A stretch of DNA of 40,465 nt, taken from Pseudomonas sp. BN417 (GTDB lineage Bacteria > Pseudomonadota > Gammaproteobacteria > Pseudomonadales > Pseudomonadaceae). Positions 1-8,362 of this stretch are shown here, piece by piece. Location: positions 1 to 40,465 of the forward strand of contig NZ_SSOJ01000166.1 in assembly GCF_029871205.1 (NCBI RefSeq). The letters run 5' to 3'. Numbering within the stretch: position 1 is the first letter of the stretch; each line of letters starts with the position of its first letter. The position numbers and the translations under genes are program-made. The notes below the pieces were generated by a model. The model saw nothing but the letters and a program-made list of their open reading frames with translations, searched no databases and was not told the DNA's origin.

Positions 1-135
1 CACGCCTCTCGCGGCATCCATGCCGCTCGTCCCCCTCTGCAACGCTTCCGCTCGGCCTCCTGACGGGGCAGAGTCGCTGCCCCACCTCTTCTGCTCAGTT
101 TCAGGCCGCTGTTGGCTTCAGGACTGTTCGTTCCT
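1..135. repeat. Dispersed intergenic repeat, left window end
   Basis: No credible gene lies in the first 361 bases. The first 32 bases are identical to the last 32 bases of the window (40434-40465), in the same orientation. The sequence reads on directly from the right-hand repeat, so both ends look like parts of one dispersed Pseudomonas intergenic repeat. A 69-codon open frame at 20-229 runs through this repeat and the palindrome after it, and has no ribosome binding site. The exact limits of the repeat cannot be set from one window. Confidence 0.6.
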
Positions 136-147
136 CGCCGGCGCGAG

Positions 148-188
148 TCACCCCTCTCCTCTTCAGGGAGAGGGGCCGGGGGTGAGGG
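148..188. repeat. REP-like palindromic repeat
   Basis: A palindrome with arms CCTCTCC and GGAGAGG, enclosed by outer arms TCACCCC and GGGGTGA. A related palindrome lies at 40141-40175 near the other end. Both resemble the CCCTCACCCC...GGAGAGGG type of extragenic palindrome that is common in pseudomonads and relatives. Such elements sit between genes and can form stable hairpins in RNA. Confidence 0.6.
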
Positions 189-250
189 CTATATTAGGCA
201 GGCGCGGAGGTCTGAAAGAGCCGTACTAGACGCCTCTATTCGGTGCTGCA

Positions 251-300
251 ACAGCTAACGCAGACATAGCCAATTCATTTGCCAAGCAGGTCGGCCCTTG
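251..300. repeat. Short dispersed repeat (AATTCATT type)
   Basis: The sequence CAATTCATTTGCCAAGC matches, with a few changes, the reverse complement of bases 3309-3326 beside fimX. The adjoining GCAGACATAGCCAATTCA is nearly the reverse complement of bases 40213-40233 (GGCTATGTCTGC core). These are pieces of the same dispersed intergenic sequence. They do not look coding. Confidence 0.5.
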
Positions 301-316
301 AGGTCTGCAGGGAGCA

Positions 317-346
317 CAAAAAAGCCCGCATCTGCGGGCTTTTTCG
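317..346 (-). terminator. Rho-independent terminator of the ahpA-like gene
   Basis: The arms AAGCCCGC and GCGGGCTT enclose a short loop. On the minus strand the hairpin is followed by a run of T, 16 bases beyond the stop codon of the minus-strand gene. A run of T on the plus side too makes it potentially bidirectional. Confidence 0.8.
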
Positions 347-361
347 TTATCCGTACGCCGA

Positions 362-1879
362 TCAGTGCGCTTTTGCCTCGTGCATGCGCGCCAGCTGGCG
401 CTCCAGCAGGGAGGGGTAGGGGTCCAGCAGGCGTTCGACGCAGCAGGCGCCTTCGGGGCTGGTGATCGCGCGGATGCGGGCGCGCTGGCGCACCAGTTCG
501 TCCTCGGCGATGCTGCGCTCCACCAGCAGCAAGTTGCGGCTGTGCTGGCTCAGCGCAAGGGCACTCTGGGTGGTGTCGTTGAGCAGCAGGTCGCCCTGGC
601 CGAGCCCCGAGAGGTCGTCGCCCAGGGTCAGGCCCAGCTGCAGCTGCAGGGTGATGCCGCTGTCGGCGACCTCGATCTGCAGGGCATGGCCCAGGGCGCG
701 CATCAGCTCGCCGCAGCAGATGGCGTGGGTCAGATAGTCCTCGCCGCTGGCCTGGCCGTGGAAGAGCATCAGGCTGCTGCCGTCGTTGAGGGTCAGCAGC
801 TGGCCGTGGTAGAGGCGGGCAGCCTGGTCCAGACAGTCGCGGTACCGCTGCAGCAGGTCCATCAGGCGGGCTCTTGGCAGGCGGCGGAGCTGGTCCTGGG
901 CGCCCAGCTGGATGGCCAGCACGGCGCTGTTCTGCGGCTCTGCCGGGGCCGCTGGCGCAGGCGCCGGGTCCGGTTCGGTCATTTCTTCGCGCAGATCGGC
1001 GAAGGGGTCTTCCTCGTCCGGGGTGAACAGCTTGCTTGAGGCGTCGTCGTCGCCGTCGAAGCTGTCGTCACTCAGGTCGCGCACTTCGAAGCCTTGCTGG
1101 TCGTCCTGCTCGTCGTCTTCGAGGTAGTCCTCGTCGGGCTCGTCGAACTCCACTTCCGGCTCGGGCTCCGGCTCGGGTTCAGGCTTTTCCGGTACCAGGC
1201 GCGCCTGTAGCTGACGCGCCAGATCGCCGATCTCGTCCTGGCGGCCGGCACCGGGAGCCGGGTCGTCCGGATCGCGCAGCCAGACGCGCAGCTGCAGCAG
1301 CGGCGTGGAGATGTGCCGGCCGAGGCGCAGGCTCAGGGACAGGGTCAGGGCCAGCAGGATCAGGCTGAGCAGCCCCATGCTCTGCAGGCTGATGGTCATC
1401 GGCTGCTGGAACTGCTCCATGTCCAGGCTCAGGCGCAGGTGCCCGGCAATCACCTCCTGGAAGGTGATGGGGGTGGAGTAGAGGCCCTCGGCTTCGCCCA
1501 GCAGGCCCTGCTTGGGCCGTGCACCGGCTTCGGCGAGGATGCGGTTGTCGACGCTGTAGATGGCGGCGTGGGCCACCAGGGGGTTCTTCACCAGGTTGCT
1601 GAGCAGCACGTTGAGGCTGAGGATGTCGTTGGACACCAGCAACTCGGTGGCCGAGGCAGCGGTCTGCGCGGTCAGGCTCTGGCCCAGCGCGTCGGCCTGC
1701 TGGTGCATGGCCTGCTTGAACTGCATGCCCATGACCCAGGCATAGATGACCAGCGCAAGGGCCACCAGCAGCAGGCTGTGGCTGGCGATGCGCAAGGCGA
1801 TCGGCACCCGCCGCTGGCGCAGCGCGTGGAAGATCAGCAGGAAGAAATTATCGGGTTTGACAGGCGTGGGCCGGTTCAC
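362..1879 (-). CDS. AhpA/YtjB (SMP_2)-like inner-membrane protein
   Basis: A two-pass membrane protein of 505 residues, placed divergently to serB as ytjB (smp) is in E. coli, which supports the family call. Transmembrane segments lie at about residues 33-50 and 168-187, with a periplasmic loop between them. An acidic low-complexity linker (about 230-300) with Glu-Pro repeats follows, then a folded C-terminal domain (about 315-490). That domain contains LYHGQLLTLNDGSSLMLFHG, which looks like a degenerate class III nucleotide cyclase core (inference). The GTG start at 1879 is chosen because the open frame upstream runs over the serB start; the ribosome binding site is weak. Known of the family: influence on haemolysin expression. 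The molecular function is unknown. Confidence 0.75.
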   Translation of the reverse strand: MNRPTPVKPDNFFLLIFHALRQRRVPIALRIASHSLLLVALALVIYAWVMGMQFKQAMHQQADALGQSLTAQTAASATELLVSNDILSLNVLLSNLVKNPLVAHAAIYSVDNRILAEAGARPKQGLLGEAEGLYSTPITFQEVIAGHLRLSLDMEQFQQPMTISLQSMGLLSLILLALTLSLSLRLGRHISTPLLQLRVWLRDPDDPAPGAGRQDEIGDLARQLQARLVPEKPEPEPEPEPEVEFDEPDEDYLEDDEQDDQQGFEVRDLSDDSFDGDDDASSKLFTPDEEDPFADLREEMTEPDPAPAPAAPAEPQNSAVLAIQLGAQDQLRRLPRARLMDLLQRYRDCLDQAARLYHGQLLTLNDGSSLMLFHGQASGEDYLTHAICCGELMRALGHALQIEVADSGITLQLQLGLTLGDDLSGLGQGDLLLNDTTQSALALSQHSRNLLLVERSIAEDELVRQRARIRAITSPEGACCVERLLDPYPSLLERQLARMHEAKAH

Positions 1880-1913
1880 AGAGCGCGGCTCTTCTCGAAC
1901 GAAATTGTCGCGC

Positions 1914-1941
1914 AGTATAGCGAGCGCCCCTGGCAGGGCAA
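1914..1941 (-). promoter_or_regulatory. Candidate sigma-70 promoter of the ahpA-like gene
   Basis: On the minus strand TTGCCC, 16 bases and TATACT form a fair -35/-10 pair, about 35 bases ahead of the GTG start. A possible serB -10 box (TAGAAT, 1977-1982) lies on the other strand without a good -35. Confidence 0.45.
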
Positions 1942-2015
1942 AGCGCCGGGCATGCTCCCGGCGGTTCGAAAGTGGGTAGAATGTGCGCCTTTTCATGCGC
2001 AGAGGGAGGTGTGCC

Positions 2016-3230
2016 TTGCGCGAGATTGTCCTGATCAACATCACTGGCGAAGACCGCCCCGGCCTGACCGCGGCCATTACCGGCGTGCTCGCCCAGGGCG
2101 GCGTGAACATCCTGGACATCGGCCAGGCGGTGATTCACGACACCCTGTCGTTCGGCATCCTGGTGGAAATCCCGGATAACGCCATGGCCTCGTCCGTACT
2201 CAAGGACGTGCTGTTCACGGCCTACAAGCTGGACCAGCAGGTGCGCTTCACCCCGGTGGCCGAGGCCGACTACCAGCAGTGGGTCGGTGGCCAGGGCAAG
2301 AGCCGCTACATCGTCACCCTGCTGACCCGCAAGGTGACCGCCGAACAGCTGCAGCGGGTGAGCTCCATTACCGCCAAGTACGGCCTGAACATCGACCACA
2401 TCGACCGTCTGTCGGGGCGCATGCCGCTGGACATGCCAGTCGACCAGGGCAAGGGCTGCATCGAGTTCTCCGTGCGCGGCGAGCCGGCCGACCCGGTGGC
2501 CCTGCGCGCCGAGTTCCTCAGCGTGGCACAGGAGTTGAACGTCGATATCGCCTTCCAGCGTGATTCGGTGTTCCGCCGCAACCGCCGCCTGGCGGTGTTC
2601 GACATGGACTCGACGCTGATCGAGGCCGAAGTCATCGACGAACTGGCCAAGGCCGCCGGCGTCGGCGAGCAGGTGGCGGAAATCACCGAGCGCGCCATGC
2701 GCGGCGAGCTCGACTTCCGCGCCAGCTTCAAGGAGCGCCTGGCACTGCTCCAGGGGCTCTCCGAGGATGTGCTGGAAGAGATCGGCGCTTCGCTGCGGCT
2801 CACCGAAGGGGCGGAAACCCTGTTCGCCGAGCTCAAGCGTCTGGGCTACAAGACCGCCATCCTCTCTGGCGGCTTCAGCTATTTCGCCAAGCAACTGCAG
2901 GCCAAGCTGGGCATCGACTACGTGTTCGCCAACGAGTTGCAGATTGTCGACGGCAAGCTGACCGGCGTGGCCGTGGAGCCGATAGTCGACGCCCAGCGCA
3001 AGGCCGACCTGCTGCGCGAGCTGGCCGAGAAGGAAGGACTGCGCCTGGAGCAGACCATTGCTGTCGGTGACGGCGCCAACGACCTGCCGATGCTTGGCCT
3101 GGCCGGCCTGGGCGTGGCCTTCCGCGCCAAGCCGCTGGTCAAGCAGTCGGCCAAGCAGGCCATCTCCACCCTGGGCTTGGACGGCATTCTTTACCTGCTG
3201 GGTTTCCGCGATCGCGACGGACAGGACTGA
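2016..3230 (+). CDS. serB: Phosphoserine phosphatase SerB
   Basis: Hydrolyses O-phosphoserine to serine, the last step of serine synthesis from 3-phosphoglycerate, in the cytosol. The protein has 404 residues. Two ACT-like domains (about 2-85 and 95-180) precede a HAD phosphatase. Visible HAD motifs are DMDST (Asp196 nucleophile, Asp198), SGG (Ser284) and GDGAND (Asp352, Asp356). The TTG start at 2016 is chosen because GGGAGG lies five to seven bases upstream and the protein then begins with REIVLINITGED, the expected ACT start. The ATG codons at 1983 and 1995 have no such site. The gene is divergent from the ahpA-like gene and convergent with fimX. Confidence 0.96.
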   Translation: MREIVLINITGEDRPGLTAAITGVLAQGGVNILDIGQAVIHDTLSFGILVEIPDNAMASSVLKDVLFTAYKLDQQVRFTPVAEADYQQWVGGQGKSRYIVTLLTRKVTAEQLQRVSSITAKYGLNIDHIDRLSGRMPLDMPVDQGKGCIEFSVRGEPADPVALRAEFLSVAQELNVDIAFQRDSVFRRNRRLAVFDMDSTLIEAEVIDELAKAAGVGEQVAEITERAMRGELDFRASFKERLALLQGLSEDVLEEIGASLRLTEGAETLFAELKRLGYKTAILSGGFSYFAKQLQAKLGIDYVFANELQIVDGKLTGVAVEPIVDAQRKADLLRELAEKEGLRLEQTIAVGDGANDLPMLGLAGLGVAFRAKPLVKQSAKQAISTLGLDGILYLLGFRDRDGQD

Positions 3231-3243
3231 TCGCCGTGCCGGA

Positions 3244-3277
3244 CACGAAAAAGCCGCCTTCGGGCGGCTTTTTCGTG
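3244..3277. terminator. Bidirectional terminator between serB and fimX
   Basis: The arms AAAAAGCCGCC and GGCGGCTTTTT enclose a TTCG tetraloop, with T runs on both strands. It serves the convergent serB and fimX genes. Confidence 0.9.
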
Positions 3278-3289
3278 GTTGGACTCCCA

Positions 3290-3330
3290 GGGCGGACCTG
3301 CGGCCCGCTTGGCGAATGAATTCGCCCCTA
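3290..3330 (-). repeat. Dispersed repeat ending on the fimX stop codon
   Basis: On the minus strand fimX ends TAG and runs straight into GGGGCGAATTCATTCGCC and then AAGCGGGCC. The GGGGCGAATTCATT core recurs at 40206-40219, and a diverged copy lies at 268-285. The TAG stop may itself belong to the repeat, since the core is GTAGGGGCGAATTC here. Confidence 0.55.
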
Positions 3331-5397
3331 CTCGTCGCCGGAGGAGAAGTCGTAATCCATGGCCTGGCTGGGGCCTTGCAGGTAGTAGCCCTGGATGTAG
3401 TTGACGCCGGCCTGCCAGAGGGTCGCCAGCACGCTGGCAGTCTCGACGAAGGGCACTATGGTCAGCTTGGCCTGGGCATGCAGGCTGGCCAGCAAGGTCT
3501 TGAGGACTTCCTGGTTCTCCGCCCGGCTCAGGTCCTGGGTGAAGGAGCCATCGACTTTCACGAAGTCGATGGCCAGGTGCTTGAGGGTATTGAAGGGGTT
3601 CAGGGCGCAGCCGAACTGGCTCATGGCCACCTGGCAATGCAGCTCCGCCAGTCCCTGGGTCAGCACCTTGGCCTGCTTCAGGTAGGCGATGGCGTCCGGT
3701 TCGCTGAACTGGAAGATCAGCGCGTCGGACGGCAGCCGTGCCGCCTTCAGGGCGACGCTGAGCCAGGGCAGCAGAGTCTGGTCCTGCAGGCTGGCGCCGG
3801 AGAGGTGGACGAACAACCGGGTGTTGTGACCCTTGGTGCGGTGTTCGGCAAGCAGCTTGATGGAGTTGAGTATCACCCAGCGGTCGATCCTCTCGGCCAG
3901 GCCGGCTTCCTTGGCGGCGTCGAGGAAGTCGACGGGCGGCACTTCCTCGCCCTGGGGGCTGAGCAGGCGCAGCAGCACTTCATAGTGCTCGAAGCTGTCG
4001 CCGCGCAGGCTGATGATCGGCTGGAACAGCAGGCGGAAGCTGTTGTTCTCCAGTGCCTGCCGGACCATGGCCAACAGATTGCCGCGGTTGGCCGCGGCGG
4101 CCAGTTCCTCGGCCGGGTCGTAGAGCTTCAGGCCGTTCTCGTCCCCCAGCTCGTCGGCGCACCGGTGGGCGCGGTCCACCACGTCCTGGGCCTTGGGCGT
4201 GGTTTCGCTGAGGCCGGCGACGCCGATGCACAGGCTGACCTGCACGGTCCGGCTGCTGACGTCGAACAGGTGGATATCGATCTTTTTCAGCAGGCTGCGC
4301 AAGCCTTCCGCGGCCTGTTCTGGTGTGAGTCCCTGCTGCAGTACGCCAAACACGTCGTCGCCGTAGCGGGCCAATTGGGCGTCCCCGGCGAAGTGGGCGC
4401 GCAGCAGGTTGGCCAGGTCGGTGAGCAACAGGTCGACGCCGGCGATTCCGATTTCGGCCAGCAGGCTGGAATAACGGGCAACCCGGATGTAGGCGAGGCT
4501 GGCCGGCTGGCCGGCCTTGACCGCACGCTCGGTGGCGACGTCGAGCAACTCGTTGAAGTGGGCGCGATTGAACAGGCCGGTGACCAGGTCCTGGCTGCTG
4601 ATCTCGCGCAGCTTCTCTTCCAGCTCTGCGCTATCGGACTCGGCGCGGATCACCACCTGGATGCAGGGCTCGCCATCGTAGGTGGCGGGGGAGAAGCCCA
4701 TGCGCGCCTGGAAGGACTGGCCGTCCACCTTGCAGCCATTGCAGGTGAGTTCGCCGCTGCCTTCGCCGTCGCGGTAGTTCTTCAGGAAGTCCTTGAAGCC
4801 GGCCTGGTCGGCGCCGGTGATCAGGTCGATCATCGGCATGCCTTCGAGTTCGTCGCCATCGTCGTAGCCGAACATCTCCACATAGGCGCGGTTGGCATAG
4901 ATATGCATGCCGTCGTGAACGTAGGCGATGGCGTCCACGGAGCTGTCCAGCAGCAGTTGGCAGCGCTTCTCCGCCTCGCGCAGGCCGACTTCGGCGGCGC
5001 GCCGCGCGCGGCGTTGCTCGAGGTTGGCCAGTTCGCGGTTGGCCACCAGCACCAGGCGCTCGTCCTCGCCCTGGGGCAGAGCGTCCTGCGCGCCCAGGGC
5101 CAGGGCTTCGGTGATCAGGTCTGAATCGTTGTCCGGCACCAGCTGGATGAAGGGAATGTCCTTGGATTGGCGGCGGATGCTGTTGAGGGCTTCGCTCGGG
5201 TTCAGGAGTTCGCTACTGGGCGCGGCGATCAGCAGGTCCCAGCCCTGCTGCAGGGCTTCGCTGAGGTCATCGGCGGAAAGGATGCGGTGCACGCGGGTGG
5301 CGTGTCCGGCATTGCGGAACAGGCTGACCAGGCGCTCGGCTTCGTTCTGCGAGTCTTCCAGGATCAGCAGACGGATCGTTTTCTTTTCGATGGCCAT
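3328..5397 (-). CDS. fimX: FimX-like c-di-GMP receptor (REC-PAS-GGDEF-EAL)
   Basis: A 689-residue protein that in P. aeruginosa binds c-di-GMP and promotes type IV pilus assembly and twitching motility at the cell pole. Domain order: receiver-like (about 8-125), PAS (about 140-260), GGDEF (about 270-420), EAL (about 430-680). The GGDEF signature is degenerate (GDDVF, 346-350) and the EAL signature is EVL (473-475), so catalysis is probably lost and the EAL domain acts as a c-di-GMP sensor, as known for FimX. The receiver lacks an obvious phospho-acceptor aspartate arrangement. fimW lies 59 bases upstream on the same strand, so co-transcription is likely. The stop codon abuts a dispersed repeat. 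Confidence 0.93.
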   Translation of the reverse strand: MAIEKKTIRLLILEDSQNEAERLVSLFRNAGHATRVHRILSADDLSEALQQGWDLLIAAPSSELLNPSEALNSIRRQSKDIPFIQLVPDNDSDLITEALALGAQDALPQGEDERLVLVANRELANLEQRRARRAAEVGLREAEKRCQLLLDSSVDAIAYVHDGMHIYANRAYVEMFGYDDGDELEGMPMIDLITGADQAGFKDFLKNYRDGEGSGELTCNGCKVDGQSFQARMGFSPATYDGEPCIQVVIRAESDSAELEEKLREISSQDLVTGLFNRAHFNELLDVATERAVKAGQPASLAYIRVARYSSLLAEIGIAGVDLLLTDLANLLRAHFAGDAQLARYGDDVFGVLQQGLTPEQAAEGLRSLLKKIDIHLFDVSSRTVQVSLCIGVAGLSETTPKAQDVVDRAHRCADELGDENGLKLYDPAEELAAAANRGNLLAMVRQALENNSFRLLFQPIISLRGDSFEHYEVLLRLLSPQGEEVPPVDFLDAAKEAGLAERIDRWVILNSIKLLAEHRTKGHNTRLFVHLSGASLQDQTLLPWLSVALKAARLPSDALIFQFSEPDAIAYLKQAKVLTQGLAELHCQVAMSQFGCALNPFNTLKHLAIDFVKVDGSFTQDLSRAENQEVLKTLLASLHAQAKLTIVPFVETASVLATLWQAGVNYIQGYYLQGPSQAMDYDFSSGDE

Positions 5398-5456
5398 GGC
5401 CTGTGCTTAGCGCCGAGTGAGCGCGAATAGGCGACGAATGGTGATAAGTCGGGAAT

Positions 5457-7283
5457 CTACAGCGACTTCCATAGCGAGTCAAAATCTTCCTCGCCACCTT
5501 GGGGATGGCTTCCCGGAGCTGTGACAGGTTTCCCCTGGGGCGATGCCGGCTGCTCGAAAACGCGGTACTCGAACTGATTGAAACTGCCGGTGCTGGTCAG
5601 GCGCCGGGTCAGTACGGCGCGGTGCTCGTCGCCGTGCAGGTTGATCTGCACCTTGTTGCCCTCCTGGAAGGGCAGGCGCGTTGTGATCAGAGTGGCGGGA
5701 CGGGAAATGGCGCCGATCGCCGGCAGCAGCAAGGCGCGCAGATAGTGGCTGTTTTGCTCGCCTTTGCGCAGCAGGAGCGCGCCGCAGGCCTGTGCCTGGG
5801 GGGCCACCAGCTCGATGCCAATCTGCGTGCCGCCGCCGCGTACCTGGCGGATCCAGCGGACCACGGCGATGCTCCAGCCCTGGCCCGGGGCGTCCTGCAC
5901 GCCCAGCAGTTCGCCGGCCTGCAGTTGGCTGGGGACCTCCCTGGGCCAGCTCAGGCAATAACCGCCGGGGCTGTGATTGACCACTGAGACGCTGAAGGTC
6001 GGGTAGCTTTCCGGCGCGGCGCTGGCCTGGCGCGGCGGCGCACTGCTTTCGGCGACGGGCCTGGTGTATTCGATCTCCTCCATGGGCATGCCCGGCTGCC
6101 AGCCCTGGTTGGGCTGGGCGTCGAAGGCATTGGCCCAGATGTCTTTCACAGGCTTGTTGCCAGACGTGTCGAACACCGCCTGGCCGACTTCCTGGGGCAG
6201 CTTGAGCACATCGCCGAAGGGGCGGCTGCCGGCCAGGAAGAAGTGCAGAGCACTCATGCCGATGCACAGGGTCAGGCGGCCCTGGCCGGGGTTGCGCTGG
6301 AAGGTGCGCTCGGAGATGTCGCCCCAGGCCGAACTCAGGTGCTGCAGCAGGTCCAGGGTCAGGCCTTCGGGCATCAGCAGGCGTGACTGCTTGCGCTCCT
6401 CGTCCGGCAGCAGCAGGTATTCCTTGATGGCGTCCACCAGCGGCAGCGAGTCGAGGCCCAGCAGGGTGCGCGGGTCGACCTCATGGAACAGCGCCTTGTA
6501 GCGCGGCGGGCCGTCCAGTTGGGGCGCCACGGCGAACAGGCTGGAAGGCAGCTCGGCCGATTGCAGGCGCACCAGGGCGCTCCAGGGCTCCAGGGCCTCC
6601 GCCAGTCGGGCGATGCCATTCTGGCGCATCTGGTTGCAACGGGCGCAGCCCAGCAACAGTGCTACCAGGTAGCTCTGCTCGGCGCTGAGGGCTTGGGTAT
6701 GGCGTGCCAGTGGGTCGCGCACGGTGATGCGCTGGAGCTGGCGGCTCTGCGCCAGTTGGTAGATCTGGTGCAGCTCCAGCCAGAGGCCCTCGGGCACCGG
6801 GCAGTAGAGCTGGCTGGAACGTATCAGCGGGCCGTTCAGGCTGTGCATCGCCCGTTGCAGGGCGACAGTGAGGAGCTGGGTGCGCTCGCGATCGCGGCTC
6901 GAGTGAGGCGACTCCTGCACGATGATCAGCTTGTAGCCAATGGCCAGATGGTTCTGCAGGGCCTGGCAGAGGTTGGCGACCTTGCGCGGGCGCTCGTCCA
7001 GGACAATGGACTGGCCGAGGAAATGCCGTTCCAGGTGCTGGCACACGAAATGGACTTCCGGGCGCATCAGCTCCAGCAATTGCAGGCGGTTTTCGCTGGG
7101 GGTCACCAGCTGGTTCAACTCCATCAGGGCCTGATAGAGCTGGCGTGCGGTTTCGCCGAGGTTGGCCTTTGGCAGGTGAGAGATCCAGCGTTTCAATTCG
7201 CGAGGCGTGGCACTGCAGAAGGACAGGCTCTGTTTGCTCGGCGTGGGAACGCGCAACAGCAGGTGAGGGCTCTGGTGGTCCAT
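5457..7283 (-). CDS. fimW: FimW-like PilZ-type c-di-GMP effector (PA4958 homologue)
   Basis: A soluble protein of 608 residues. From established work, PA4958 next to fimX is FimW, a c-di-GMP-responsive factor for surface attachment by type IV pili. I call this a homologue from position and overall layout. The N-terminal 400 residues are a helical region I cannot assign. A PilZ-like region follows (about 425-510) with the sequence NHSPGG (Asn436, Ser438), matching the [D/N]xSxxG half of the c-di-GMP site. The RxxxR half is not evident just upstream. A further beta-rich segment (about 520-580) may be a second PilZ-like fold. No signal peptide or membrane segment is seen. Confidence 0.75.
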   Translation of the reverse strand: MDHQSPHLLLRVPTPSKQSLSFCSATPRELKRWISHLPKANLGETARQLYQALMELNQLVTPSENRLQLLELMRPEVHFVCQHLERHFLGQSIVLDERPRKVANLCQALQNHLAIGYKLIIVQESPHSSRDRERTQLLTVALQRAMHSLNGPLIRSSQLYCPVPEGLWLELHQIYQLAQSRQLQRITVRDPLARHTQALSAEQSYLVALLLGCARCNQMRQNGIARLAEALEPWSALVRLQSAELPSSLFAVAPQLDGPPRYKALFHEVDPRTLLGLDSLPLVDAIKEYLLLPDEERKQSRLLMPEGLTLDLLQHLSSAWGDISERTFQRNPGQGRLTLCIGMSALHFFLAGSRPFGDVLKLPQEVGQAVFDTSGNKPVKDIWANAFDAQPNQGWQPGMPMEEIEYTRPVAESSAPPRQASAAPESYPTFSVSVVNHSPGGYCLSWPREVPSQLQAGELLGVQDAPGQGWSIAVVRWIRQVRGGGTQIGIELVAPQAQACGALLLRKGEQNSHYLRALLLPAIGAISRPATLITTRLPFQEGNKVQINLHGDEHRAVLTRRLTSTGSFNQFEYRVFEQPASPQGKPVTAPGSHPQGGEEDFDSLWKSL

Positions 7284-7435
7284 CTGGATCCGGTACTCCG
7301 ACGTCTCGTTTATTGGTTTGGATAGGATTTCAGCACTCTATCAGCATCGGTGTGCAGTGGCAGCCTATCCATGGCTGGGGTGTAGTCGCGGTGGCACTTC
7401 GCGGCCTGCGCGTGCCTCCTTCCTGATCCAACCCT

Positions 7436-7457
7436 GGCCGAACCCTGCGGTTCGGCC
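7436..7457 (-). terminator. Hairpin downstream of psd
   Basis: A perfect 9-bp stem (GGCCGAACC with GGTTCGGCC, loop CTGC) lies 15 bases after the psd stop on the minus strand. It lacks a T run, so it is at best a weak terminator or an RNA end-stabilising hairpin. Confidence 0.4.
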
Positions 7458-7471
7458 GGATCGATCCCGGG

Positions 7472-8335
7472 TCAGGCGTTCCGGGGCAGCGCGAACAGTT
7501 CGCCCATGCGTACCTGGCTGCCGGCCCAGGCGCTCTCGGCCCAGCGCACCTGGCCCGGGCCGAACAGGACGATGGCGGTGGAGCCCAGTTTGAAGCGGCC
7601 GATTTCGTCACCTTTTTCCAGGCGGATGGGCGCGCGCGCCGCTTCGTCGTAGCTGAAGGTTTTCAGCTCGCGCTTCGGTGGTGTGACCAGGCCGGCCCAG
7701 ACGGTCTCGATGGAGGCGACGATCATCGCGCCCACCAGCACCACGGCCATGGGGCCGCGCTCGGTATCGAACAGGCAGACCACCCGCTCGTTACGGGCGA
7801 AGAGCTCGGGCACGTTCTCCGCGGTGCTCTGGTTCACCGAGAAGAGTTTGCCGGGGACATAGACCATCTCCCGCAGGGTGCCACCCAGCGGCGCATGCAC
7901 CCGGTGGTAGTCCTTGGGGGACAGGTAGACGGTGGCGAACTCGCCGCCCATGAAGGGCGCGGCGCGCTCGGCGTCGCCACCCAGTAGTTCCAGCACGCTG
8001 AAGCTGTGGCCCTTGGCCTGGAAGCAGCGGCCGTGCTCGATCGGGCCGAGCTGGCTGATCGCGCCGTCGGCCGGGCAGAGGATGGCGCCGGGGGTATCGT
8101 CCAGCGGCCGCGCGCCGGGCTTGAGCGCGCGGGTGAAGAAGGCGTTGAAATGTTCGTAGGCGCTGAGGTCCTCCACCAGCGCTTCACTCATGTTCACCTG
8201 GTAGCGCTTGGCGAACCACGCGGTGAAGGCGTTCTTGAACCAGCGCACGCGGCACTCGGCGATGCAGCCGGCCAGGCGCGACAGCAGGTTATGCGGCAGC
8301 AGGTACTGGCCGATGATGAAAAGGCGTTCTTTCAT
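7472..8335 (-). CDS. psd: Phosphatidylserine decarboxylase
   Basis: Converts phosphatidylserine to phosphatidylethanolamine at the inner membrane. The 287-residue proenzyme has the LGST self-cleavage motif with Ser252, which becomes the pyruvoyl prosthetic group at the new alpha-chain N-terminus. Also visible are CPADG near residue 87 and PKDYHRVHAP near 143, both typical of bacterial Psd. The ATG at 8335 has AAGGAA six bases upstream. A 140-bp repeat element separates it from the upstream rhdA gene, so rhdA transcripts that read through would carry that element in front of psd. Confidence 0.96.
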   Translation of the reverse strand: MKERLFIIGQYLLPHNLLSRLAGCIAECRVRWFKNAFTAWFAKRYQVNMSEALVEDLSAYEHFNAFFTRALKPGARPLDDTPGAILCPADGAISQLGPIEHGRCFQAKGHSFSVLELLGGDAERAAPFMGGEFATVYLSPKDYHRVHAPLGGTLREMVYVPGKLFSVNQSTAENVPELFARNERVVCLFDTERGPMAVVLVGAMIVASIETVWAGLVTPPKRELKTFSYDEAARAPIRLEKGDEIGRFKLGSTAIVLFGPGQVRWAESAWAGSQVRMGELFALPRNA

Positions 8336-8362
8336 TGGGTTTCCTTGGCGAATGGGGCCTCA

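Noticed and set aside
20-229. Small open frame of 69 codons at the left end
   Set aside because: It lies within repeat sequence, lacks a ribosome binding site and has no recognisable product.
3058-5124. Long plus-strand open frame opposite fimX
   Set aside because: It is a shadow of fimX. It starts inside serB in another frame and runs through the serB-fimX terminator.
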